From an uncultured Lachnospiraceae bacterium (GTDB lineage Bacteria > Bacillota > Clostridia > Lachnospirales > Lachnospiraceae): a DNA stretch of 6,193 nucleotides. The stretch lies in NCBI GenBank assembly GCA_946549155.1, contig CAMNQN010000194.1, positions 1 to 6,193 on the forward strand, written 5' to 3'. Shown here piece after piece: positions 1 to 5,589 of the stretch. The position numbers and the translations under genes are program-made. Numbering within the stretch: position 1 is the first letter of the stretch; every line of letters starts with the position of its first letter. The notes under the pieces are model-generated. The model was not told the DNA's origin. It did no database searches and saw nothing but the letters and a program-made list of their open reading frames with translations.

Positions 1-19
1 CATCCTAAGCATAAAATGC

Positions 20-45
20 CTGATTTGCGTAAATTGATATCACAA
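20..45 (+). repeat. Left terminal inverted repeat of the MITE-like element
   Basis: The outer 15 bases match the reverse complement of 185-199 with a single T/C difference. The next 11 bases match at about 7 positions, including a shared CACAA. ATGC at 16-19 abuts it. Confidence 0.5.
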
Positions 46-173
46 TGGCGATAAATTTCAGATATTTACCGCCCAATATGTCATATTTCGTTCGATTATT
101 ATAAATCCAGCGAACTTAAATCATAAAACTCAGGGTTTGCTTCAGCGTCTATTTTACGAAAAGCAAGGATACG

Positions 174-199
174 TTGTGCCATTCATTTACGCAGATCAG
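174..199 (-). repeat. Right terminal inverted repeat of the MITE-like element
   Basis: This is the inverted partner of the repeat at 20-45. ATGC at 200-203 follows directly and equals the tetranucleotide outside the left end. Confidence 0.5.
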
Positions 200-232
200 A
201 TGCCCCTACAGCAGTCTTTTTGGAGTGGGTAT

Positions 233-260
233 TTGACTTAGAGGGAAATTATGATATAAT
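233..260 (+). promoter_or_regulatory. Sigma-A-type promoter with extended -10
   Basis: The -35 box is TTGACT (233-238), one base from consensus. The -10 box is a perfect TATAAT (255-260), with a 16-bp spacer and a TG at 252-253 that makes an extended -10. Transcription should begin near 267. It lies upstream of the metallophosphoesterase and probably drives that gene together with scpA and scpB. Its position rules out a start codon further upstream, such as the in-frame TTG at 220, for this transcript. Confidence 0.75.
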
Positions 261-266
261 GTGCGA

Positions 267-369
267 TGATGAGAAGATTGTGACTGTACGCATCTGGCGG
301 AGGCATACCGTGCAAAATACGGTAGGGGAAGCCGGCGGTGGGCCGTCAAAGAAAGGAACGCGGGTTTCT
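267..369 (+). other. Untranslated leader of the metallophosphoesterase operon, possibly structured
   Basis: About 100 nt separate the predicted transcription start from the chosen ATG. The leader contains a 6-bp hairpin (TACCGT at 306-311 with ACGGTA at 319-324) and a 4-bp GC hairpin (333-336 with 342-345). It also has GGAGG at 299-303, placed 6 nt before an in-frame GTG at 310, which is an alternative start adding 20 residues. I could not match the leader to a known riboswitch, and no terminator-like hairpin with a T tract is present. Confidence 0.35.
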
Positions 370-1164
370 ATGATAAAAGTATCGCATTATAAAATAAAAA
401 TACAGGACCCGTCGAATCAGCCAAGACAGCCTTTTTCGGCGGTGCTTCTTGCAGATCTGCATGATGCCTCCTTCGGAGAAAACAATCAGCAGCTGCTTCA
501 GGAAATCAGGAAGGCGGATCCCAAGATAATTTTATCTGCGGGGGACCTGGTGGTGGCCAAGAGAGGGCGCTTCCAGGGGGACGCGGCGGTGCGTCTTTTG
601 GGGGAGCTGACCAGGAGATATCCGGTATATTGTGTCAATGGAAATCATGAGAGCCGGATGAAGGAGAAGCTGGAGTCCTTCGGCGATTCTTATGAGGATT
701 ATATCCAGGAAATCAGGAGCCTCGGCGTCTGTTTCCTGGAGAATTCCGGGCGGGGCGTGCAGATCAATGGAATGAAGCTGATGATCCACGGGTATGAGCT
801 GGACTGGAGTTACTACAGGCACGGGGCCTGCCGCCGGATGCCGGTGGAGGAGATGAGAGAGAAGCTGGGAGAGCCGGCACCGGGAGCGTATCATATTCTT
901 CTGGCCCATCATCCCCATTATTTTGAAACCTATGCCGCCTGGGGGGCGGATCTGACACTGGCGGGACATTACCACGGCGGGATGGTCCGGCTGCCTTATT
1001 TTGGCGGGGTAATCAGTCCCGGATGGACCCTGTTTCCCCGGTATGACCGTGGAATGTATCTGCTGGGAGGGAAGCGGATGGTTGTCAGCGCAGGGCTGGC
1101 CTCCCACACCATCAAGCTGCGGGTGAATAATCCGCCGGAGCTGGTGGTGTTGGATTTTGTGTAG
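370..1164 (+). CDS. Metallophosphoesterase, YkuE/YaeI-like, soluble
   Basis: This is a calcineurin-like phosphoesterase that should hydrolyse a phosphoester using two metal ions; its substrate is unknown. In the 264-residue product the metal ligands appear in family order: D29-x-H31 (ADLHD), GD at 58-59, GNHE at 91-94, AHHPH from 179, and GHYHGG at 199-204. The ending (VNNPPELVVLDF) is typical of the YkuE group. That group often has an N-terminal membrane segment, but none is visible here, so the protein is probably cytoplasmic. ATG 370 is preferred because family-like sequence begins there; AAAGGA at 352-357 is a rather distant ribosome site. GTG 310 has a better-spaced GGAGG, but the 20 residues it adds are Gly/Lys-rich and look non-homologous. 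The TTG at 220 is excluded because it precedes the promoter. scpA starts 32 bp downstream, which suggests co-transcription. Confidence 0.88.
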   Translation: MIKVSHYKIKIQDPSNQPRQPFSAVLLADLHDASFGENNQQLLQEIRKADPKIILSAGDLVVAKRGRFQGDAAVRLLGELTRRYPVYCVNGNHESRMKEKLESFGDSYEDYIQEIRSLGVCFLENSGRGVQINGMKLMIHGYELDWSYYRHGACRRMPVEEMREKLGEPAPGAYHILLAHHPHYFETYAAWGADLTLAGHYHGGMVRLPYFGGVISPGWTLFPRYDRGMYLLGGKRMVVSAGLASHTIKLRVNNPPELVVLDFV

Positions 1165-1196
1165 GAATAGGCTGCGGATAAGAGCAGGGAGAAGCT

Positions 1197-1994
1197 ATGG
1201 GAATATCGGTGAAGCTGGAAGCGTTTGAGGGTCCGCTGGACCTTCTGCTGCATTTGATTGATAAGAATAAAGTAAATATTTATGATATTCCCATTGTGGA
1301 GATTACGGATCAGTACATGGAGTATATCCATCAGATGGAGAAACAGGACCTGGGCCTGATGAGCGAGTTCCTGGTGATGGCGGCTACGCTGCTGGATATC
1401 AAATCCAGGATGCTTCTGCCTCCGGAGGTGGATGAGGAAGGGGAGGAGCTGGACCCGAGAGCCGAGCTGGTGGAGAAGCTGCTGGAGTATAAGATGTATA
1501 AATATATGTCTTATGAACTGCGGGAACGGGAGGAGGGCGCTGCTTACAATCTGTATAAGGCTCCTGACATTCCGGACGAGGTGAAAAAGTACCGGGAGCC
1601 GGTGGACCTGGACAAGCTGTTAAAGGGTGTGACGCTGACCAGGCTAAACGCTTTGTTTCAGGATATCATGAAGCGCCAGGAGGACCGCCGGGACCCCATC
1701 CGCAGCAATTTTGGAAATATTGAGAAGGACGAGGTGGACTTAAGCGAAACCATGACCTTTGTGGAAAAATACATCATGGATCAGAGGGCCTGCACCTTCC
1801 GCAGCCTTTTAACCCTGCGGAAAGGAAAGATGTATGTGGTGGTCACCTTCCTTACGGTGCTGGAGCTGATGAAGGTGGGGAAGGTGGCTGTGGAGCAGGA
1901 GGACACCTTTGCGGAAATTTATATTACAGCCCGGGACAGATCGGAATGGAATGAGGGCTGGGAGGAGGAAGAAGGAGAAGAGACGTGGACATAA
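1197..1994 (+). CDS. scpA: Segregation and condensation protein A (kleisin of SMC-ScpAB)
   Basis: ScpA is the kleisin subunit that bridges SMC heads and binds a ScpB dimer, organising newly replicated chromosome origins on the nucleoid. The 265-residue product has the hallmark N-terminal segment FEGPLDLLLHLI (10-21) followed by KVNIYDIPI (25-33). The SMC-binding helices include LVMAATLLDIKSRMLLP (59-75). The C-terminal part (about 190-245) resembles the winged-helix domain that contacts SMC. Length is normal for Firmicutes. The tail after residue 245 is very acidic (a Glu-rich run), and in the DNA this purine-rich stretch doubles as the scpB ribosome binding site. ATG 1197 is preceded by AGGGAG at 1186-1191 with a 5-nt gap, and the conserved N-terminus begins at once. 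Confidence 0.97.
   Translation: MGISVKLEAFEGPLDLLLHLIDKNKVNIYDIPIVEITDQYMEYIHQMEKQDLGLMSEFLVMAATLLDIKSRMLLPPEVDEEGEELDPRAELVEKLLEYKMYKYMSYELREREEGAAYNLYKAPDIPDEVKKYREPVDLDKLLKGVTLTRLNALFQDIMKRQEDRRDPIRSNFGNIEKDEVDLSETMTFVEKYIMDQRACTFRSLLTLRKGKMYVVVTFLTVLELMKVGKVAVEQEDTFAEIYITARDRSEWNEGWEEEEGEETWT
1972..1987 (+). promoter_or_regulatory. Ribosome binding site deciding the scpB GTG start
   Basis: AAGGAG (1972-1977) lies 7 nt before GTG 1985, inside the end of scpA. The next in-frame ATG (2000) has no comparable site and would remove the conserved DIKR opening. The overlap implies translational coupling of ScpA and ScpB. Confidence 0.75.
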
Positions 1995-2554
1995 AAAGAA
2001 TGGAGGCTGCCATTGAGGCGATCCTGTTTACCATGGGGGATGCCGTGGAAGCGGAGCGCATTGCGAAGGCGCTGGAGCAGGATACCACCACGACGGAAAA
2101 GATCATACATAACATGATGGACCGCTATCGGGAGGAGGATCGGGGGATTCAGATCATTGAGCTGGATCATTGCTATCAGCTCTGTACCAAGAGAGAATAT
2201 TATGAGACGCTGATCAGAATCGCCAAGCAGCCCCAGAAGGTAGTGCTGACGGATGTACTGCTGGAGACGCTGTCGATTATTGCCTACAAGCAGCCGGTGA
2301 CCAGGCTGGAGATTGAGAAAATTCGCGGAGTAAAGAGCGACCATGCGGTGAATAAGCTGGTGGAATATAATCTGATAAAGGAACTGGGGCGGCTGGATGC
2401 GCCGGGAAGGCCGCTGCTGTTCGGCACCACGGAAGAGTTCCTGCGTCATTTTGGCGTGCAGTCCCTGGAGGATCTGCCCATGATTAATCCCATGCAGATG
2501 GAAGATTTTAAATCGGAGGCCGAGGAGGAGGTGCAGCTGAAGCTGCAGGTATAA
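1985..2554 (+). CDS. scpB: Segregation and condensation protein B
   Basis: ScpB dimerises and binds ScpA in the SMC-ScpAB condensin, stabilising its closed form. The 189-residue product has two winged-helix domains. The first opens with DIKRMEAAIEAILF (2-15), the usual ScpB N-terminus. The second carries the family signature LSIIAYKQPVTRLEIEKIRG (96-115), then a conserved LVEYNLIKELGR (125-136) and RPLLFGTTEEFLRHFG (142-157). Length is standard. The GTG start overlaps the end of scpA by 10 bp and fits the usual M-[DE]-I-K-R opening; an ATG start at 2000 would lose it. The last 20 residues are acidic and probably disordered. The gene is followed by a folded 211-bp spacer. Confidence 0.96.
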   Translation: MDIKRMEAAIEAILFTMGDAVEAERIAKALEQDTTTTEKIIHNMMDRYREEDRGIQIIELDHCYQLCTKREYYETLIRIAKQPQKVVLTDVLLETLSIIAYKQPVTRLEIEKIRGVKSDHAVNKLVEYNLIKELGRLDAPGRPLLFGTTEEFLRHFGVQSLEDLPMINPMQMEDFKSEAEEEVQLKLQV

Positions 2555-2556
2555 CT

Positions 2557-2583
2557 GGGAAAACGCTGATGAAAGCGTTTCCC
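2557..2583 (+). other. Strong hairpin just after scpB, without a T tract
   Basis: GGGAAAACGCT (2557-2567) pairs with AGCGTTTCCC (2574-2583) over 10 bp, with one bulged A and a 6-nt loop. It begins 2 nt after the scpB stop. The bases that follow (TAGAGG) contain no U run, so this is not a standard intrinsic terminator. A role in 3'-end protection or mRNA processing is possible. Confidence 0.5.
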
Positions 2584-2586
2584 TAG

Positions 2587-2633
2587 AGGCATCCGGCTAA
2601 AGCGCAAAGCTGCGGCAGGTATAGCCGGAGCCT
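2587..2633 (+). other. Second long hairpin in the scpB-dac spacer
   Basis: AGGC (2587-2590) and CCGGCTA (2593-2599) pair with TAGCCGG (2622-2628) and GCCT (2630-2633). That gives 11 pairs interrupted by a small 2x1 internal loop, closing a terminal region of about 22 nt. No known RNA family was recognised. Confidence 0.4.
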
Positions 2634-2662
2634 GAAACGCATATACTGTGGGAAAGAAGCTG

Positions 2663-2708
2663 CAGAACAGGAAACAGCGGGAAGCTGTCTGAAAGGACAG
2701 GGCTTTTT
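2663..2708 (+). terminator. Possible attenuator: weak terminator and competing hairpin upstream of dac
   Basis: AAGCTGTC (2682-2689) can pair with GACAG plus CTT (2696-2700, 2703-2705), skipping GG, and runs into TTTTT (2704-2708). The same CTGTCTG segment (2685-2691) can instead pair with CAG-A-ACAG (2663-2670). The two folds exclude each other, as in an attenuator. The stem is short and the U run is only five long, so function is uncertain. Confidence 0.25.
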
Positions 2709-2765
2709 GCAGGGGGCCGGAAAAATGGCCTGGGGTTTCGCAGCACATATCCAAGAGGCCGGAGC

Positions 2766-4052
2766 ATGAAGAGAAGCATCAGGAAAAAAATAAAAATATG
2801 GAGCTGTATTGTTGTCAGTATCCTGTCGGGATTTTTGAGTATTGCGGTAAACGGGGCGGAGGCGTCGGAAATGTCCGAAATACCGGAGGAACTGAAAAAC
2901 CTGTACGCCCGCAGTGCCGTTTTGATGGACGGTGACAGCGGGCGTGTTTTATTTGGGAAAAATGAGACGGAGGTGCTGCCTATGGCCAGCACCACAAAAA
3001 TCATGACCTGTATTCTGGCGCTGGAGAAGGCAAAGCCGGATGAAATCTGCACGGTTAGCGCGGAGGCGGCGGCTCAGCCGCAGGTGCGGCTGGGGATGCG
3101 CACCGGGGAAGCCTACCGGCTGGAGGATCTTTTGTATTCCCTGATGCTGGAATCCCACAACGATTCCGCTGTCTGTGTGGCGGAGCAGGTGGGCGGCAGC
3201 GTAGAAGGTTTCGCGAATCTTATGAATCAGAAGGCGGAGGAAATCGGCTGCCGGTCCGCTCATTTTGTCACGCCAAACGGACTGGATGCCTCGGATGAGG
3301 GCGGCGTCCACAGCATCAGCGCAAAGGATCTGGCCTTGATTTTACGCTACTGTATTCAGGAATCCGGGCAAAGAGAGAAGTTCCTGGAGATCACCCGCAC
3401 TTCGGGGTACACCTTCCAGGATACCTCCGGAAAGAGAAGCTTCTACTGCGCCAACCATAATGCGCTGCTGACCAGCCTGGAGGGAGCCCTGACCGGAAAA
3501 ACGGGGTTTACCAGTAAAGCGGGCTACTGTTATGTGGGGGCTGTGCGCCGGGAGGAGAAAACCCTGATCGTAGCGCTTCTGGCCTGCGGCTGGCCCAACA
3601 ACCGCACCTATAAATGGAGCGATACCCGCAGGCTGGCGGAATACGGCTTTGCCAATTATGAGAAAAAAAGTCTGGAGGTCGCTGATATTTCTCTTCCCCG
3701 GATCCTGGTACTGCGCGGTATTTTGCAGGAAGCCGGCCTTCGCCTGGCCGACCCGGCAGCCGGAGAAAACACCGGTCCGGGGACAGAAAAACAGGCAAGG
3801 GCGAAGGCCGGTGCTTCAGATAGGAATACCCGGGTGCAGGTGCTGTTACAGGAGGGGGAAGCCTTGCAGGTAAAGCTTCAGACGGTACCGGCTCTGCGGG
3901 CCCCGGTGCAGGAAGGACAGCGGGCCGGTACCCTTCAGGTATTGCTGGGGGAGGATGTTCTTTGGGAATATGAACTGGTATGCAGGGAAGACATCGGCGA
4001 AATCACCTATCGTTATTGTATCGGGCAGGTGCTGGAGGAATTTCTTTTTTAA
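2766..4052 (+). CDS. D-alanyl-D-alanine carboxypeptidase (secreted low-molecular-weight PBP, peptidase family S11)
   Basis: This penicillin-binding enzyme removes the terminal D-Ala from peptidoglycan stem peptides outside the cytoplasmic membrane, limiting cross-linking. In the 428-residue product, residues 1-31 form a signal peptide: a basic start, then a hydrophobic stretch at about 12-29. The active-site triad is intact: S75-T-T-K78 with nucleophile Ser75 (MASTTKIM), S130-H-N132 (ESHNDSA), and K245-T-G247 (TGKTGF). Residues after about 290 form the beta-rich C-terminal domain typical of the PBP5/DacF/DacB group. The end is not clearly hydrophobic, so membrane anchoring by the tail is uncertain. 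AAGAGG (2753-2758) lies 7 nt before the ATG. In Bacillus subtilis, dacB lies near scpAB, so a sporulation-cortex role is possible, but the sequence does not distinguish dacB from dacF. Confidence 0.94.
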   Translation: MKRSIRKKIKIWSCIVVSILSGFLSIAVNGAEASEMSEIPEELKNLYARSAVLMDGDSGRVLFGKNETEVLPMASTTKIMTCILALEKAKPDEICTVSAEAAAQPQVRLGMRTGEAYRLEDLLYSLMLESHNDSAVCVAEQVGGSVEGFANLMNQKAEEIGCRSAHFVTPNGLDASDEGGVHSISAKDLALILRYCIQESGQREKFLEITRTSGYTFQDTSGKRSFYCANHNALLTSLEGALTGKTGFTSKAGYCYVGAVRREEKTLIVALLACGWPNNRTYKWSDTRRLAEYGFANYEKKSLEVADISLPRILVLRGILQEAGLRLADPAAGENTGPGTEKQARAKAGASDRNTRVQVLLQEGEALQVKLQTVPALRAPVQEGQRAGTLQVLLGEDVLWEYELVCREDIGEITYRYCIGQVLEEFLF

Positions 4053-4065
4053 AGTGCTTGCTTTT

Positions 4066-4092
4066 TTGACGGATACGGGCTATTATTATAAA
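4066..4092 (+). promoter_or_regulatory. Putative promoter of the decarboxylase operon
   Basis: TTGACG (4066-4071) and TATAAA (4087-4092) resemble -35 and -10 boxes with a 15-bp spacer, which is short; shifting the -35 box to TTTTGA (4064-4069) gives 17 bp. Transcription would start near 4099, about 40 nt before the next gene. No clear terminator for dac is visible in the spacer, so read-through is also possible. Confidence 0.45.
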
Positions 4093-4097
4093 GGCAG

Positions 4098-4123
4098 AAA
4101 ATTGATAAATTTTATTATAAAAT
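4098..4123. promoter_or_regulatory. Overlapping palindromes before the carboxyltransferase gene (possible operator)
   Basis: AAAATT-GATA-AATTTT (4098-4113) and ATTTTA-TTA-TAAAAT (4109-4123) are two perfect 6-bp inverted repeats that overlap. They sit at or just after the predicted transcription start. TTATTATAAA occurs twice (4083-4092 and 4112-4121). The layout would suit a dimeric repressor, but AT-rich DNA makes such repeats easily by chance, and no known operator consensus is recognised. Confidence 0.25.
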
Positions 4124-4138
4124 GGAGGGCTGAAAAGT

Positions 4139-5575
4139 ATGAGTAACACAGCACAAAGCTTGGCAAGCACAAGAATTAATTCTTTGCTTGATGAGAACAG
4201 TTTTGTTGAAATCGGCGGATGTGTAACTGCCAGAAGCACTGATTTCAACATGCAGCAGACAGAGACTCCGTCCGACGGGGTCATCACTGGTTATGGCGTG
4301 ATTGACGGAAACTTGGTGTACGTATACAGTCAGGATGCTTCCGTACTGGGCGGTACGATCGGTGAGATGCACGCGAAGAAAATCACTGGATTGTATGACA
4401 TGGCGCTGAAGATGGGCGCACCGGTTATCGGTCTGGTAGATTGTGCTGGACTGAGACTTCAGGAAGCTACGGATGCGCTGAACGCGTTTGGGGAGATTTA
4501 TCTGAAACAATCTATGGCTTCCGGGGTAATTCCGCAGATTACAGCCGTATTCGGCACCTGCGGCGGCGGACTGGCGATTGTTCCGGGTCTGACCGACTTT
4601 ACATATATGGAGGAAAAGAAAGCGAAGCTGTTCGTAAATTCCCCCAACGCTCTGGACGGAAACCGTGCGGAGGTATGCGATACTGCCGCTGCGGATTATC
4701 AGAGTGAAAAGGTGGGACTGGTGGATTTCACAGGCTCTGAGGAGGAGATCCTTGCGGGTATCCGTCAGCTGATCTGTATGCTCCCGGCCAACAATGAGGA
4801 CGACGATTCCTACGAGGAGTGCACCGACGACCTGAACCGTGTATGTGCGGATCTGGCTAACGCGGCCGGAGACACTTCCATCCTGCTTTCCCAGATTTCC
4901 GACAACGGCCTGTTTGTGGAGACAAAGGCTGCTTACGCCAAGGATATGGTAACCGGTTTCATTAAGCTGAACGGTATGACCGTGGGCGCTGTGGCGAACC
5001 GCAGCGAGGTATATGACGGGGAAGGAAACAAGACGGCGGAGTATGACAGCGTGCTGACTGCCAACGGCGCTCTGAAGGCGGCAGAGTTCGTTTCCTTCTG
5101 TGACGCGTTCAATATCCCGGTTCTGTCCCTGACCAACGTGACCGGATTCAAGGCGGACACGCACAATGAAAGAAAGATGGCGAAAGCGGCGGCGAAGCTG
5201 ACCTACGCATTTGCAAACGCTACGGTTCCGAAGGTAAATGTGATCATCGGAAAGGCTTACGGCAGCGCTTACGCCGTGATGAACAGCAAGGCCATCGGCG
5301 CAGATATGACCTATGCCTGGAGCCAGGCGGAGATCGGCATGATGGATGCGAAGCTGGCGGCCAAGATTATGTACGCCGGCGCGGACAATACCGTGCTGAA
5401 TGAGAAAGCGGCGGAGTATGCTGAACTTCAGTCCAGCGCACTGGCGGCTGCGAAGAGAGGTTATGTAGATACCATTATTGAAGCCGAGGATACCAGAAAG
5501 TATGTGATCGGCGCATTTGAAATGTTGTTCACAAAGAGAGAAGATCGTCCCGCCAAAAAACACGGAACGGTTTAA
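4139..5575 (+). CDS. Biotin-dependent acyl-CoA carboxyltransferase, alpha subunit of a probable Na+-translocating decarboxylase (MmdA-like)
   Basis: It transfers carboxylate between an acyl-CoA and carrier-bound biotin. With membrane partners it would be the cytoplasmic alpha subunit of a decarboxylase that pumps Na+. The 478 residues contain both crotonase-like halves of the PCCB/MmdA family. The N-half has GAPVIGLVDCAGLRLQE (93-109), SGVIPQI (128-134) and GTCGGG (139-144). The C-half has NIPVLSLTNVTGF (325-337), YAFANATVPKVNVI (356-369) and GKAYGSAYAVMNSK (371-384), then YAWSQAEIGMM (392-402). It ends with the family-like KHGTV. It is shorter than typical ~510-residue homologues, mainly at the N-terminus, and DCAGLRLQE replaces the usual DSGGARIQE. 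GGAGGG (4124-4129) lies 9 nt before the ATG. The OadG-like gene 14 bp downstream supports the ion-pump assignment. The substrate (methylmalonyl-CoA, glutaconyl-CoA or other) is unresolved. Confidence 0.88.
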   Translation: MSNTAQSLASTRINSLLDENSFVEIGGCVTARSTDFNMQQTETPSDGVITGYGVIDGNLVYVYSQDASVLGGTIGEMHAKKITGLYDMALKMGAPVIGLVDCAGLRLQEATDALNAFGEIYLKQSMASGVIPQITAVFGTCGGGLAIVPGLTDFTYMEEKKAKLFVNSPNALDGNRAEVCDTAAADYQSEKVGLVDFTGSEEEILAGIRQLICMLPANNEDDDSYEECTDDLNRVCADLANAAGDTSILLSQISDNGLFVETKAAYAKDMVTGFIKLNGMTVGAVANRSEVYDGEGNKTAEYDSVLTANGALKAAEFVSFCDAFNIPVLSLTNVTGFKADTHNERKMAKAAAKLTYAFANATVPKVNVIIGKAYGSAYAVMNSKAIGADMTYAWSQAEIGMMDAKLAAKIMYAGADNTVLNEKAAEYAELQSSALAAAKRGYVDTIIEAEDTRKYVIGAFEMLFTKREDRPAKKHGTV

Positions 5576-5589
5576 GTGAGGTGAATGAT

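Larger units (their letters stand above)
20..199. mobile_element. Putative MITE-like element (non-coding, 180 bp)
   Basis: The two ends are inverted copies: CTGATTTGCGTAAAT at 20-34 and ATTTACGCAGATCAG at 185-199, matching at 14 of 15 positions. The similarity runs on more weakly to about 26 bp (20-45 against 174-199, about 21 of 26 matching). ATGC lies directly outside both ends (16-19 and 200-203), as a 4-bp target-site duplication would. The interior is AT-rich, unlike the GC-richer genes to the right, and has no credible ORF; a 27-codon minus-strand frame (99-182) lacks a ribosome binding site. An internal hairpin pairs 47-56 with 64-73. This is the architecture of a miniature inverted-repeat element or of insertion-sequence ends that lost the transposase. 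I cannot assign an IS family. One copy in one window cannot prove mobility. Confidence 0.45.

Noticed and set aside
99..182. 27-codon minus-strand ORF inside the AT-rich left region
   Set aside because: It has no ribosome binding site or promoter, resembles nothing recognisable and overlaps the right inverted repeat of the MITE-like element.
291..346. Resemblance of the leader to a ZTP (pfl) riboswitch: CTGGCG, a hairpin, then GGGGAAGC
   Set aside because: The required downstream CCGCCTGGGC-type element that pairs with CTGGCG is absent, and the downstream gene is not a purine or folate gene.
220..369. In-frame N-terminal extension of the phosphoesterase to a TTG at 220
   Set aside because: It runs across the strong promoter (233-260), so the transcript would begin after the codon. 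The encoded residues look unlike the family.
2566..2640. Hammerhead ribozyme core: CTGATGA at 2566-2572 and GAAA at 2634-2637
   Set aside because: CTGATGA lies within the stem and loop of the 2557-2583 hairpin. Stem II does not follow it directly, and no matching stem I or stem III partners are found.
4050..4067. Terminator of the carboxypeptidase gene in the T-rich stretch after its stop
   Set aside because: Only a 4-bp AAAG/CTTT pairing precedes the T run, which is too weak to call a terminator.
4115..5563. A 482-codon open frame on the minus strand across the carboxyltransferase gene
   Set aside because: It is codon-aligned with the real gene and stays open because that gene lacks TTA, CTA and TCA codons. 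The translation is rich in His, Arg, Ser and Cys and resembles no family I recognise.
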